From Artemisia argyi (lineage: Eukaryota > Streptophyta > Magnoliopsida > Asterales > Asteraceae): DNA of 64,000 nt. Shown here piece after piece: positions 1 to 11,305 of this stretch. Numbering within the stretch: the stretch's first letter is position 1; each line of letters starts with the position of its first letter. The stretch spans positions 14,034,872-14,098,871 of the forward strand of contig CM060709.1 of assembly GCA_030686995.1 (NCBI GenBank). The letters run 5' to 3'. The translations under genes were made by a program, and so were the position numbers. The notes under the pieces were generated by a model. It was not told where the DNA came from. It did not search any database and saw nothing but the letters and a program-made list of their open reading frames with translations.

Positions 1-954
1 ACATCAGTTTAAAGTAATTATATAAATGGTTATTAGGAACATATGGGGGAAATCTAACCAGGGGCCAAACACAGTTGTTCTAAACAAATTGCTTCTATTG
101 ACATTCAACAAAGATTTAATAGTTGTAAGTTGTTCTAATCTAGACACCGTTATCTTCGCTTCAAACATTATCGTTTTTGGAAGAACAGTCGAATCTTTGA
201 ACGCTTAGGTTTTCAGTGGATAAATGTGTGTGGGTTTCAACGATTAATGATTCAACCGTTATGTTGCACGATTAGGTTTTGGGTGTTTGATCGGTAAAAC
301 AAGTTACAGTGTGTGTAATGTAAGTTGAAGTGGAAGTGTTAGTGTTTTGTATTTTGAGTAAAAGTGTATTTTTGTATTATGTGTTTGTATTTAGAGGAAT
401 TGTTTTTTAAAAAGTATATAAAGTGTATTTTTAACTTTATGTGTATTTTTGTCACAATTATAAAGAATATAAGGCATAAAAGTATGACACAAGTACAAAT
501 AGAAATAAAAAAATATATAAATGTGTACTCTTTAGCTAACTAGTCGCTCAAGAATACACATGAGTGGGACCTAGTCGCCCAGGGAATATGTACTATTTAA
601 TAATATAAAAAGACTATACTTTTTACCTAAAAGACAAAAAAAACATAGTCAACCAAGAATGTAGCTCCCAGTCACCCAAAAAATAAGGTAGGATACCTAG
701 TACTATGTAAGTACAAGGTGAGCCCAAGCATAGGGACATATGTCCCGAATCTGTTAGAGTTGCCCAAAAATTTAAAGGAGAAGGTTGCCCATGGGATATT
801 TGAAGAAGTTGGATTTTTTTTAAGCATATGGGGTGAACCCATGTGTACCTTTGGGGTATTTGAAGAAATGCCTCTATTTAAAAAGTAAAATAATAAGATT
901 TGGGACAGTGATATGGTATTTGGACCATATATTTGTGCTAACTTTATGTAATAG
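1..954. other. AT-rich intergenic DNA
   Basis: This stretch is AT-rich and I see no convincing gene in it. The only open frame, 60 codons near the left edge, has no recognisable motif and no splice context. A few short phrases recur, such as 'tagtcgcyca' around 541-575, but no element ends can be defined. Confidence 0.6.
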
Positions 955-963
955 TGACAAGGA

Positions 964-1281
964 TCAACGTTTTAAAAATCGGGTTTTTAATCGACATGGT
1001 TGAATCGCCGGACACCGGTTCGACCGTCGGGTCAACCTGGTTTTTCAATTAATTTTTTTTTGACCGGGTCAACATGTTTGACCATCGGGTCAACCCGGTT
1101 TTTATAAAAAAAATTTTGAAAAAGATGAAATCAGGTCAGGTTTCAAGACCCGGGTTGACCCAGGTCACTTAAAACCCGGCGGGTTTAACCGGTTAACCCG
1201 GTTTAAAAACCTCGGTTTTTTTTACCCGTTTTTGTGGCCGGGCTAATTAAACCGACCGAGTCGACCCGTGTTTGAAAACAT
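964..1281. mobile_element. MULE-like MITE rich in GGGTCAACC motifs
   Basis: A ~318-bp non-coding element flanked by the 9-bp direct repeat TGACAAGGA (955-963 and 1282-1290). Its ends are imperfect inverted repeats: CGTTTTAAAAATCGG on the left, and TGTTTTCAAACACGG on the right read inward. The interior is a self-complementary mix of GACCGGGTCAACC-type words and would fold into a hairpin. A 9-bp target duplication is the size expected for Mutator-like elements. There is no coding capacity, so it would depend on a transposase encoded elsewhere. One edge base is ambiguous because both repeats are followed by T. Confidence 0.65.
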
Positions 1282-1329
1282 TGACAAGGATACTTCTCTT
1301 TTTATTATGGTCTATAAAAGCATTACAGC

Positions 1330-1781
1330 TAGAGCTGGCATAACAGGTCCGACACGACACGACACGAACACGATAAGACACGGATCTGTTAAGCCCTGAC
1401 ACGAACACGACACGATAAGCTAATCGTGTCAGATCTTAAAACACGAACACGAAGACGAAAATTAACAGGTCACACGAACACGACACGATAAGACACGATA
1501 AGAGGTCTTAACAGGTCTTGACACGCTAAAACACGAAATTTTAACAGGTCTTTAACAGGTCTTAACAGGTCTTTAACGGGTTTTAACAGGTCTTAACAGG
1601 TCTTATCATGTCTTAACAGGTTACACGAGGTCTTGACACGAACACGACACGTTATCTTATCGTGTCATCTTACACAAACACGAACACGACACGAAACACG
1701 ATAAGCCCAAACACGAAACCTGTTAACTTCGTGTCGTGTCGTGTCGTGTTTTCGTGTTTCGTGTCGAAATTGCCAGCTCTA
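1330..1781. mobile_element. Non-autonomous hAT MITE with ACACGACACG repeats
   Basis: The ends are a perfect 11-bp inverted repeat, TAGAGCTGGCA and TGCCAGCTCTA. They are flanked by the 8-bp target duplication ATTACAGC (1322-1329 and 1782-1789), the size typical of the hAT superfamily. The 452-bp interior is built from short direct repeats (AACAGGTCTT; ACACGAACACGACACGATAAG-like words), and the two halves are partly complementary. It has no open frame. The ends and TSD are exact, so the boundaries are well supported. The hAT assignment rests on TSD length and TIR form. Confidence 0.85.
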
Positions 1782-1789
1782 ATTACAGC

Positions 1790-2833
1790 TTTATACCATG
1801 TATGGTCTATAAAACAAATTTGTATGGTCACCATCAATTAGTGTAGTTAAAAAAGAAAACATAAAATTGTATTTTGACCAAAGATAACTTTTCTGAGAAG
1901 TGAACACAGACCTACTACTATATTTTTCTTTAATCTATTTCTCGAGAATTGTGATATATCGATCACTGTTCTATCTGTATATTATTTGACGAAATTTACG
2001 CTCTAAACATATTTCACTTGTATCTTGTATAGTAAATAATTCTTAACAGCATTATTCTAAGAAGCTCATAAACAAATTAAAATAAAGCAGGACAACGTAC
2101 CTGTGATCCAAAATATTGGTTTATGAATCACCGGGTTCTTTTTTCATCATCAGCTGCTAGTTGATGTCCTTGTTCTTATAAACAAAGTATGCAACATATT
2201 AAACATGAAACTAACACTAAAAAATTAAAAATAAATAAATAAATTGTTTTTCTCGAACCTAGTCTACGAATCAGTGCATCGAATTGCTAGTACAATAATC
2301 CAAATCCAAATTCAATCTGCAAATAAAAATTGGAATAATTGTTATGAGGATAAAATAATATTTTATAAACCCTTAAGTTCAGCCCATAAACCTAAAAATA
2401 CTCACATACTATATACCTGAAATCTCAAAAGATCTCTATCTTCTTCTTCACATCTAAAATATTAAATATTTTGAGGGTGCTCTCTGTGCTATGTGTATGT
2501 GAAACTGAGTTTACACTGAAAGCAATATCATCATCATCATCATCAATCTTTTCAACTTTTGGCTCACCTTGCAAGTGGTTGGAGATAAATTAATTTACCA
2601 ACTAACCTTCAATTAAAGTTTTTAGAGAGATAAAAAGAGGTGGCTGAGAGTGTGTGGAAGAACATTCAAGAAAGACCCCGAAAGATAAAGGATTGTTACT
2701 GTTTACTGTCCGTTCTTCTGTTCACCAAGGACACAGACAACTGTAGCAAAAATATTTTATAATCTTTGTGTGTGTGGCTACAGGATTTTGCTACAAAAGT
2801 TGAGGGAGCAATCCTTGTAAATGTATTGTATAA
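1790..2833. other. AT-rich intergenic DNA, no gene seen
   Basis: AT-rich sequence with a short (ATC)n run near 2530 and no supported coding region or RNA gene. It ends at a Helitron-like 3' terminus at 2834. Confidence 0.55.
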
Positions 2834-2908
2834 CTAGGTAATTCTTTTAGGCCGTGCTAAGCACGGCCCAAGATGATTTCAAATTCGTTTTTATATGGTT
2901 TGGAAAGC

Positions 2909-3675
2909 AATGTTTTAAAAAGCGGGCCTGAGGCGCGCCTACTCCCTAAATCCCACGAGGCTCTAGCCTTTGGGATTTTTTCAGATCGAGGCTCACGACA
3001 TGCATGAATCCCGTAAAAATCTTTGTGCCTTAGGGATTTTTGCGCTTTTGCGCCTTGGGGATTTTTGCGCCTAGAAGATGTAACGGGATTTTGGCCTTTT
3101 TTTTCTTAATAGTAAGATACATTTTGGGTTTACATGTTATATACATTGGACCCTTTAAATTATAAAGTATCTAATAACCCTAATATTTTAGAAAATAACT
3201 AAAACACACAATCAACAAATATTATTTGTAATCTAATGTCTAAGAATAGTAGCTTATTAACAGTTACAAATGTTGTTTCTTTAGTGTTAAGTGTTACCAA
3301 ACAACTCTAGATTTTTTGTTGGTTATAGTTGATATAGATACATGGTAATTTGTTAAATTTTATAAGTCATAAACTCATATATTGTAATGTATATTTAGGA
3401 ATTTAGGATAGTTCATGGATTCTGATATGTTGCTTGCTTGAATTTTGGGTTTAAATGCAAGCTTTATTAGATGTAATAACTATTAAGTGGCATTATGCAT
3501 TGAATATTGATATTTTTGTGTTATTTAAGCTGCATAAGTTGTCACATATGTATAAAAAAAAACCTAAATGTATAGTGCGCCTCATATTTATGAATTCGCG
3601 CCTTGGTTTGCGCCTCGACTCGAGGCTCTTTGACCCCCTTTGCGCCTTAGTGCGCCTTGAGCCTTTCAGAACATT
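2909..3675. mobile_element. Foldback element rich in GCGCCT motifs
   Basis: The left end reads AATGTTTTAAAAAGCGGGCC and the right end, read inward, AATGTTCTGAAAGGCTC, so the outer ~15 bases are an imperfect inverted repeat. Inner arms on both sides carry GCGCCT and GGGATTTT words. Flanks TTGGAAAGC and TTGGCAAGG match at 7 of 9 positions and may be a decayed 9-bp TSD. It has no coding capacity; the 96-codon open frame at 3455-3745 crosses the right end and is not a gene. It lies inside the Helitron candidate. Confidence 0.45.
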
Positions 3676-6339
3676 GTTGGCAAGGCTTAAATTTTCGAGT
3701 CCGCGGTATCTAAAGTGTATTTATGGTGTCTCACCCAAGCAATGAGTGTCTGTCTCCTTCCATGAGCATTTATGTAAAATAACATGTATGTGTTAGCTTT
3801 TAGAAGATGGACATTAAGTTAATACGTGATAATTATAGATATGATTTTACGAGTAAATTTTGTTGACAACATTGTCAAAAGATTAATAAAATCTTTTTGT
3901 GGTCACGGAGGTTCATCTGCACCGACTCCGGTCTATTTAAAAGGGTAGTCGTTCTGAGATTAGTCGGTTCGTAATGTCAAGTAAGAAACCCAAGTAAAAA
4001 AAATAAATAAATAAAAGATTAAATAAAATCTCATGCAAACATTCATATTTTTCATTTCATTTTACCTTTTATTTGTATCAAAGTATATTTAAGATGTCTT
4101 ATCATTTTAACTATTCGGATGTGGTTAGCATATCCAAGCCCATTATTGCTGCTGAGCTAAATGGATCTTTTGATCATCTCATGCGTATTTAATACTTCAT
4201 ATTTGCTGCAAAATATCAACCATCAAGAGATGTAGTGTGGTTTTGGTAGTCCGTACAATAATTTTCATCTTTGACTTTATAAGCCAAATTTGGTTCTTGT
4301 ATATCATCACTTTGAACTGATGGCAAAGTTTGTGAGTATATTGATGCATAAATAGAAAATAAATCAAGATTGATGAAATTTTTTGGAAAACTGTATCTTT
4401 TACCAAGGATTGATATAAGGTTTGACACATACATTTAGAAAAATAAAATACATAACTTCATGATATCTCTAGCATTAATATTTTACAACCGAAACACTCT
4501 TTCCTAATATATACATCCTTGATCTATCCACCATCCCTCACAACTTGTACTTCAACCCTTGATTTCCTACACGCAACCACCCTCCATAGAGTCCACACAA
4601 TCAATCACCTTCACCTTCCTTGTTTGTCTTTCACTCGAGTACTATGGAAAATCACTATTTTAAAATATTTATATATTCTTATTGCGAGTATCTTGTAGTA
4701 TTACATCACTGGCATCCGAAACTCACAGCCTTTGATCTTGCACAACAAGGAAAAATTAATATGACATGGTCAAGAATAGTTGCGGTATTTAAAAAATAAT
4801 AATAATAAATAAATAAAATTAATAGTATATGAAAACAATAGTTTTACATAAAGCCCAAGAATTGAAAATAGTCAAAATACATTGAAATATTCACTTAACA
4901 CAAACCAAACCTCCAACTTTCCGGTCGTATCCGGTACTATATGTAATAACTTTTTAAAATACTATACATATTTTTATCTATGTTTCTGGTACTGAAATGT
5001 ATAAATATTTTTATTCTTATTACAAGTTTAAAAAATATACAGTGATAATGTGAAGGATTGATGGGAGCTAGTAGCCATAGTTTGGGCATCCCATTCCCTG
5101 AAAGTCTGAAACTCTTATCACATTCTACACCCATGCTTTTCACACCACTAATAGGCTATATTTTATGTTCATTTGATTAATTTTTAGAGTTATTTCCTAA
5201 AAATTCTTTAGTTTCTACAATTTTAGCCAATTGCTTAGGTTATGCTTTTCAACCCAAACACAAAAATGTATATCAGTAAATGCTATAAGCACTTTATTGA
5301 TGTCAACTAATAACAATACACTAATACGGAGTAACACATTTAAGTTTTACCCCCCAAAAAAATGTAAAATTATTCAATAGTTAAAACAAATATAAAAAAT
5401 TCAAGTCGTTATAATAAAATTGACCAAAGTTCAACAATGAAACTTTCACAAAGTAAATCAAATACATACCAATCACAGTGAAATTGATAATTTGTGATGC
5501 ATGCTTACATATATTTGCAACTAACAAATAAGTTTAAAACCGGAAATTCTGTTGGTTAACAATAACACACTCAATAAGTTTAGAAGAAAAAAGAAATGCG
5601 CTCAAGTTCTTATCTAAAGTTGTGAAATAATTTTTGATGATTGATTATCTATAAGTGTTATAATATAAAGAATCGAGACACATTAGTATCGATTAAAAAA
5701 ATATTCAATAGTAACTGGACTAAATATTTGCAAAATTTTCTAGACCCACACATATCACATATAAATCTTGGAAAGTAGAAAAATATATTCCTTAACCTTT
5801 TGTCGTTGGATGAGCCATCCCATAAATCTAGACAAATAATAACATCCAAAATTCAATGAAAACATAAATCCATAAAATATTACTGTATTATACATTGAAA
5901 GGGTTGCAAAATGGATGAGAAAATTTTTACCTTCACTTTATCAACTTATTTCTCCAAAGGCATCCATCAAGTATGTCACCATAATCTGATAAGATTTTTA
6001 CCAAAGACAATCCATAATTAAATAGAAAATCAATGAATCTTAAAGTTTAAATAACACATAAAGAGTAACTTACACAAATTCTTGAGACGTGTTTCGAAAT
6101 ATGTAAGCGATGTCTAAAATAGTTAGATCAAGTCGAGGCATTAGTAGCTGCAACCAAGAAAGAAAAGAAAAGAAAAATCTAAGTTACATTTTAATCGTGT
6201 GTAGGTATGTCTTTATGGTGTTCGGATTTGTAGAGAGAATGTATGGTTGATTGTAAAAAATGAGAGTGAGAGAAGAAGATGTGTTAAAGGAGATGGGGTT
6301 AAAGGAGATGGTACTTTTGCTAGTCAACAGTTGCACAGT

Positions 6340-6340
<1 letters not shown>
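3676..6340. other. AT-rich DNA, no gene seen
   Basis: AT-rich sequence inside the Helitron candidate. The open frames here (60-77 codons on the minus strand) share no motif with any family I know and have no supporting exon structure. I see no tRNA or rRNA. Confidence 0.5.

Positions 6341-6384
<44 letters not shown>
6341..6384. repeat. Poly-T tract
   Basis: An uninterrupted run of about 44 T. The open frames that read through it as poly-Phe or poly-Lys are artefacts. Confidence 0.95.
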
Positions 6385-6385
<1 letters not shown>

Positions 6386-7362
6386 ACTATTGAGAAAGGC
6401 ATGTGTAACCAAATATTGAAAAAGGCATGTGGCTTTTATTTGGAGCGCCTTAGAACTGACGTGGGTTTTTCTGGATGGCCTACGTGGCTCTTTTTTAGCT
6501 AGCTACAGTAAAAAATTGCCTTATTTATAATATAGGTAGAAATAATATAATAGGACAAGTCCCTGTAACTACAAACATTATTCACGAAACATTGATGAAA
6601 ACTGGCCCGCATACAAATTTTTACTGATACTGGTGTCTCTTTTATTTAATTCTATTTACACATATTGTTCACACGTGATTTCTTGAGATAATGAAGATTT
6701 TATATATTTAGTGAACTATTGAAACAAGGACGAAGGTTCGGGTAGATGCTATGCCCATGCATTTCTTTTTATGTTTTTTACTTTTTAGTGAATATAAAAG
6801 TAATATATATATATATATATATATATATAGTGTAACTTTCTTACGAGAACCACTTTTATCTACGAGAACTGCGATAACCACTTTTTAGCCATTGGATTAA
6901 TGATCAATGGTTATAATTAGTAGTGCCACTAATGTAAAAAACTAAAAGATTATGCCATTATTTAAAAATCTGAAAGGGCAATTTAGGTATTGTGTATTAT
7001 CCCTAAAAAATTGGAGGTTTCAGTATAATATCACATAATATCTATTTTCCAAATCATTTGAATAAAAGTCACGGTTCTATCTTCTTCTCCATCTTAACCC
7101 TAGCCGCCTCCTCCTCTCAATCACTCGTTCAAAGCCATCGTTCAATCCCTTCAATGACAAGGTCTCGATTCGGTGGAGGGTTTTGGTCCGTGGAAAAGAA
7201 AACGTCTCCAATTTTTTTTATCACAACGATGTAAACAAGTAGATCTGTTACATGGTTTATTCGAAATATATGTGATTTAAAAATGGTTCGTATTTATTAT
7301 CAATTTATTTATTTTTTTTTTATTTTTTTTTTCCGATCTAAAACTAGGTGATGATGGAAGTT

Positions 7363-7363
<1 letters not shown>

Positions 7364-7402
<39 letters not shown>
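7364..7402. repeat. Poly-T tract
   Basis: About 39 T inside the MULE-like element. Confidence 0.9.
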
Positions 7403-7405
<3 letters not shown>

Positions 7406-8593
7406 ACAGATCTTGGGTTCTTCATCTTTGTTGATTTTGGTGATTTCATTGGTGTTGTCATCTCAGTCCGAAAGTCAGTAAGTGGTTCATATCTTTTAAT
7501 ATATAATTTGTTCTTTAAACCAATGTTCGTTACTTTTATCAGTTGGGTTTAATCTTTTTAAGAAATTGTGTGATTTAAGATGTGGGTATAGTGAATTAAG
7601 ATTATTATTTATTTATTTATTTATTTGTTTTTTAAGTAACAAGTTTTTGATCGATGGATTTTTCTTAGTAGTGATTAGTATGTGGTCCTTTATGAAATTG
7701 TTTAGTATGTTTGAAACTTGACACTGTTATAGACTTGATAGTAAAGGATGTTAGACATGAAATATTAACAATTCATTGATTTTAGGAGCATCATATAGTA
7801 AAGGCTACTGCATCATATAGTTAATGGGTTTAATGCAATTTTTTTGCTTTTTCTTTTATGAGTATAATGCTATTTCTTTTAAGGCAAATGATTGTTTACG
7901 TATAAAACAACATATATGTTTTGTGTTTGGATTATATATGTTCAAAATAAATTGATGCATACATGCATGTTCAGAACATGCATGTTCAGAACATGCATGT
8001 TTTAAAAAATGATTGCTTATAAATGGAATGCTTAAAACATGTTTATTTTTTTTTATTTTTTAGTAAGTGTAATTATTGTTCTTTTCAAAGACTTCGTGTT
8101 TGCCAAACAAGTATGTTTCCTAAAACATACATGTACTCATGAACATGTATAATATTTAATAATAGTTATAATTTTTGTACTTTTTTTTGTATCAGGTGTA
8201 ATTACAAGAATGTTCACGGCTACAAATATGATATGTCCGGCTTTTGAAAAATTGTTGATGGCTACTCGTGCGCATATGCCCATTTGTGTTGGATATTATT
8301 AGTGCTCACGTGTATAGATCGATTAGATTCATGTTTTATGCTTTTAGAAATTTGTATTTTATTGTATTTCAATCGATATCGAAGTTTGTATATAACATTT
8401 ATGTTATTGGTTTGTTATAATTCATTATATTAAAAAAAACCTATATGCACCTTGAGAGGGAAAAAAACATATATGCATTTTGACAAATTGAAAACATGTA
8501 TGCATCTTAACTATTTGGGCAAAAAAAAACATGCATGCACCTTGAAATTTCAAAAAATAATAATTAGGTATAAAAAAAACATGTATGCACAGC

Positions 8594-8595
<2 letters not shown>

Positions 8596-8649
<54 letters not shown>
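8596..8649. repeat. Poly-A tract
   Basis: About 54 A, near the right end of the same element. The open frame reading it as poly-Phe on the minus strand is an artefact. Confidence 0.95.
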
Positions 8650-8652
<3 letters not shown>

Positions 8653-8853
8653 CCGAATTTTATGATTTTTAAAAAACGGGAATTATATAAAAACAAAAAT
8701 AATATGAAAATGTCTTTTACTATTATACCCTTTTTAATTAAATAAAAAAAACAAAATGCTATGGAGCAATAAATGTTGTACATTATGTATTTTTAGTTGT
8801 AAAAAGGTGGTTTTCGCAGTTCTTGCAGCTAAGGTGGTTTTCGCAAGAAAGGG

Positions 8854-8857
<4 letters not shown>

Positions 8858-8940
<83 letters not shown>
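8858..8940. repeat. (TA)n microsatellite
   Basis: About 41 TA units directly outside the right inverted repeat of the MULE-like element. The matching run on the left is shorter (6802-6829). Confidence 0.95.
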
Positions 8941-8943
<3 letters not shown>

Positions 8944-9778
8944 ATTACATACGTTTTTACTTGCACATCATGCATTGTGAGATTATACTACATGCATTAT
9001 GATATGATCACATGCAGGAATGTTACTGTATAATATTACCTTGTTTTTGTATGACCATATATTTGGTATTATTTTCAAGCTAATACTCGTAGTATTGTAT
9101 TAACATTTCGACTCATAAACCTGCATGCACCTCGAACTGGTAAGGAAAAGAGTGGACATATATTCAAGTGCCAATTTAAATAGAAGTAGTTAACTCGTTT
9201 TTTGAGAATATCAAACATTTATTCTTGCAGATTTCTTTTGTTGCTACTAGTTTTAGGTTTTCCAACACTGTGTTACCCCGAAAATATAAATTGTTTATTT
9301 ATTTTCACAACTCGTAACTTAGAAAAACGCTCTATATATCTAGGTTTCATACATACGAGCTTGGGTTTCATCAAGAGGACGAAGCTAACACCGGTTATAT
9401 CAACAAAGTCTGATAACTACTTTCAGTTAACATAGTGAATGAGAAAGCATGAAGGTGAAATCTGAGCACTTACAGAATTGTAGATGTGAAATGTCACAGA
9501 AAACAAACGAACACATACCGTACGTCCCCCATTTTGTTCGGGATCCCACTGATAAAACCCGTCACAAGCATAATCGAACGAGGCACAACATCTCCGAGCG
9601 GCAGTATTTTCGGACGACTTGACCGAAGGAAACCGCACCGGATGGCTGATAGCTGGTCCACACTGCCGTCTATACCCGACGTCCATACCAGACATTTATA
9701 TCAAACGTTTACACTGATCGACAGTCCATACCGATCGACAGTCCATTCGGCCATATACGCCAACACGTTTCATGTTCG
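8941..9778. other. Intergenic DNA with a GC-richer block
   Basis: 8941-9480 is AT-rich and unassigned. About 9480-9770 is clearly more GC-rich and carries an internal repeat of CGATCGACAGTCCAT (near 9715-9745). Overlapping open frames of 90-98 codons occur on both strands with no family motif. The block ends where the ABCB scrap at 9779 begins, so it may be an insertion or a fragment of an LTR element. No ends could be fixed. Confidence 0.4.
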
Positions 9779-9836
9779 TTGAAAGAGCTAAACTGTCTTT
9801 GAAGTTTAACTAATCGAGCATAGTGACCAGTGTTTC
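9779..9836 (-). pseudogene. ABCB transporter NBD1-end scrap
   Basis: Translated on the minus strand, this reads NTGHYARLVKLQRQFSSF. It aligns with STGHYARLVKLQNQFSSF in the larger ABCB pseudogene at 62526-63022. In ABCB (P-glycoprotein-like) transporters this segment follows the H-loop of the first nucleotide-binding domain. Only about 19 codons survive, so it is a relic. The sequence to its right (9880-10200) also matches the sequence to the right of the larger pseudogene, so both belong to an old duplicated ABCB unit. Confidence 0.7.
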
Positions 9837-9879
9837 ATGTTTGTTTTAAAATCTTTTTACTGGTACTTGTACTTATAAA

Positions 9880-10198
9880 AATGGAACTTTACAACTCATT
9901 TTGTAATACACACAATAAAGCTCAAATATACAAGTAGGATTCACATCATAACAAACACAAACATTGTTGTGATGATTGCCAAGATTCTTGTTAACAATTA
10001 CACTACTTAAATGTTGCAACTTGATAATGTTGGAACTTATGAACTCATTTTATATATATGTATCTTGTTCCCACATCGGCTAGTGACTTAAATAAAACTG
10101 GGAAACGAGTCTTATGTTATAAGCTTGAGCTCAAGCTTTGCACATTAATGATCCTTTGAAATGTTTAAGAAACATGGGAAACGAGTCTTAAAAATAAA
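9880..10198. repeat. Dispersed ABCB-cluster repeat with CCCACATCG module
   Basis: This AT-rich block recurs many times in the window (near 36400, 37640, 39660, 39950, 44850, 48110, 48370, 49640, 63100). Shared phrases include AATGGAACTTTACAACTC, CAAGTAGGATTCACAT, GATGCTTACCAAGATTCTT and TTCCCACATCGG. It accompanies ABCB fragments, so it probably comes from the introns or flanks of a duplicated transporter gene. In this copy the TATA that usually follows TCCCACATCG (10069-10078) is lost. Confidence 0.7.
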
Positions 10199-10201
10199 TA
10201 A

Positions 10202-10365
10202 AGGGGTGTTTCTTTTTCATCTTAGTGGGGAGGAGTTCATATTTTACACCCTCCACATATAGAAAAATTAGTGGAAATGAATAGGCTCCATTGTTAAAAA
10301 AAATACTAATTAAATTATGGTTAGTCGGACCATATCCTTAGCTAAATAGAAAAAGAAACACCCCC
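10202..10365. mobile_element. Tourist-like (PIF/Harbinger) MITE
   Basis: A 164-bp element with inverted ends AGGGGTGTTTCTTTTTC and GAAAAAGAAACACCCCC, flanked by TAA on both sides (10199-10201 and 10366-10368). A 3-bp TAA/TTA duplication and GGGGTGTTT-type ends fit PIF/Harbinger MITEs. The paralogous sequence near 63625-63640 lacks the element and serves as an empty-site comparison. Confidence 0.8.
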
Positions 10366-10368
10366 TAA

Positions 10369-10564
10369 GTCATATACTCGCGCGTCGCGATTAAGGTATA
10401 CGTGTAATTAATTTTTCCTAAGATAAACAATCTAAGCTCTTAAAAAAATGACACACGTCTTCGATTAGTTGTTTTACCTAATGATATTTGTTTTAAAATT
10501 TTAAGGAGTACAAGTTTGATGTAAATGTACAAATACCTTAAGCCGATATATAGATGTAACATTG

Positions 10565-10648
<84 letters not shown>

Positions 10649-10951
10649 CCTATACTATATTATAAAACATTTAAGAATTTCTATAAAAGCAAGTCTTATA
10701 ATTTTAACACAAAAAAATATTACTACTATAAAAGGAAAATTAAAAAATTAATATAAAATTTAAAATTTAAGTCTCATTTAAACCATATATTAACTCTTTC
10801 ATGTAATGATTTTTTTTTTAATAAATTTGTTTATAAGAAAAGCTAACTAAACTTATAACCATCAATTTAATACAAAAATTTAAAAAATAAAAGTGCTAAC
10901 TATTTACACTATCAATAATTTAGAGTAACCACTTTTGAAAAATATATATCT
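10369..10951. other. Diverged copy of the 63.6-kb repeat with (TA)n
   Basis: 10369-10568 aligns with 63640-63840. Shared phrases include ATGACACACGTCT or GTGACACACGTCT, ATTTGTTTTAAAATTTTAAGGAG and TTAAGCCRATATATA. A (TA)n run occupies 10568-10647. The remainder to the hAT insertion at 10960 is AT-rich and unassigned. Confidence 0.55.
10568..10647. repeat. (TA)n microsatellite
   Basis: About 40 TA units. No inverted repeat flanks it, unlike the run at 8858. Confidence 0.95.
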
Positions 10952-11305
10952 ACTACATTCAGGGCCGGTCCTGAGTTTTTTGCTGCCCTCGGCGAGAAGG
11001 TATAAGGATGCCCCTATTTAAATAAATGAGACACTCTCTTTTGTTTGTCTTTTAAATAAAGCCCGCACATCAACTTATCATTTTTTACAAACTCGATATA
11101 TATGAAATATGATATAATATATAAATTTATAAATATTTTCATATTTTGTGCCGTTCTCAGTCATGCATTAGAAAACGCTATGGCTTCATCATAGCCATAC
11201 TTATCTGAAAACAACATTTGATTCTATGGTACACATGATGTTATTTATAAACTTGATCATGCCGTCACGTCACGCCTCACGTTATTTATAACCTTGGTTC
11301 TATGG

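Larger units (their letters stand above)
2834..6540 (-). mobile_element. Candidate non-autonomous Helitron
   Basis: Read on the minus strand, the right edge begins TCTACCTATATTATAAA, close to the start of the better-defined Helitron at 36565-37012. The left edge has a strong hairpin (GGCCGTGC, loop, GCACGGCC; 2851-2868) followed about 13 bases later by CTAG and then T. A hairpin just inside CTRR is the standard Helitron 3' end. The 3' flank is the expected T, but the base before the 5' TC is T instead of A, so the 5' end is less certain. No Rep/helicase is encoded. The element carries a nested foldback repeat and a long poly-T tract. Confidence 0.45.
6830..8857. mobile_element. Microsatellite-flanked MULE-like element
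   Basis: About 60 bp at each end form an inverted repeat. Both ends contain CTTTCTT, CGARAACCAC, AAGAACTGCG or GAGAACTGCG, and AACCAC in the same order. Each end abuts a (TA)n run (6802-6829 on the left, 8858-8940 on the right). This layout resembles rice Micron elements, which are Mutator-like and sit inside (TA)n. The interior has long T and A tracts and a CTCCTCCTCTC-rich stretch near 7090-7150 that could be a captured gene fragment, but no frame continues. No transposase is visible. Confidence 0.55.

Noticed and set aside
2834..2870. The palindrome as a transcription terminator
   Set aside because: The genome is plant, and the hairpin plus CTAG fits a Helitron end better.
8756..8980. Frame with repeated YI residues
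   Set aside because: It reads through (TA)n.
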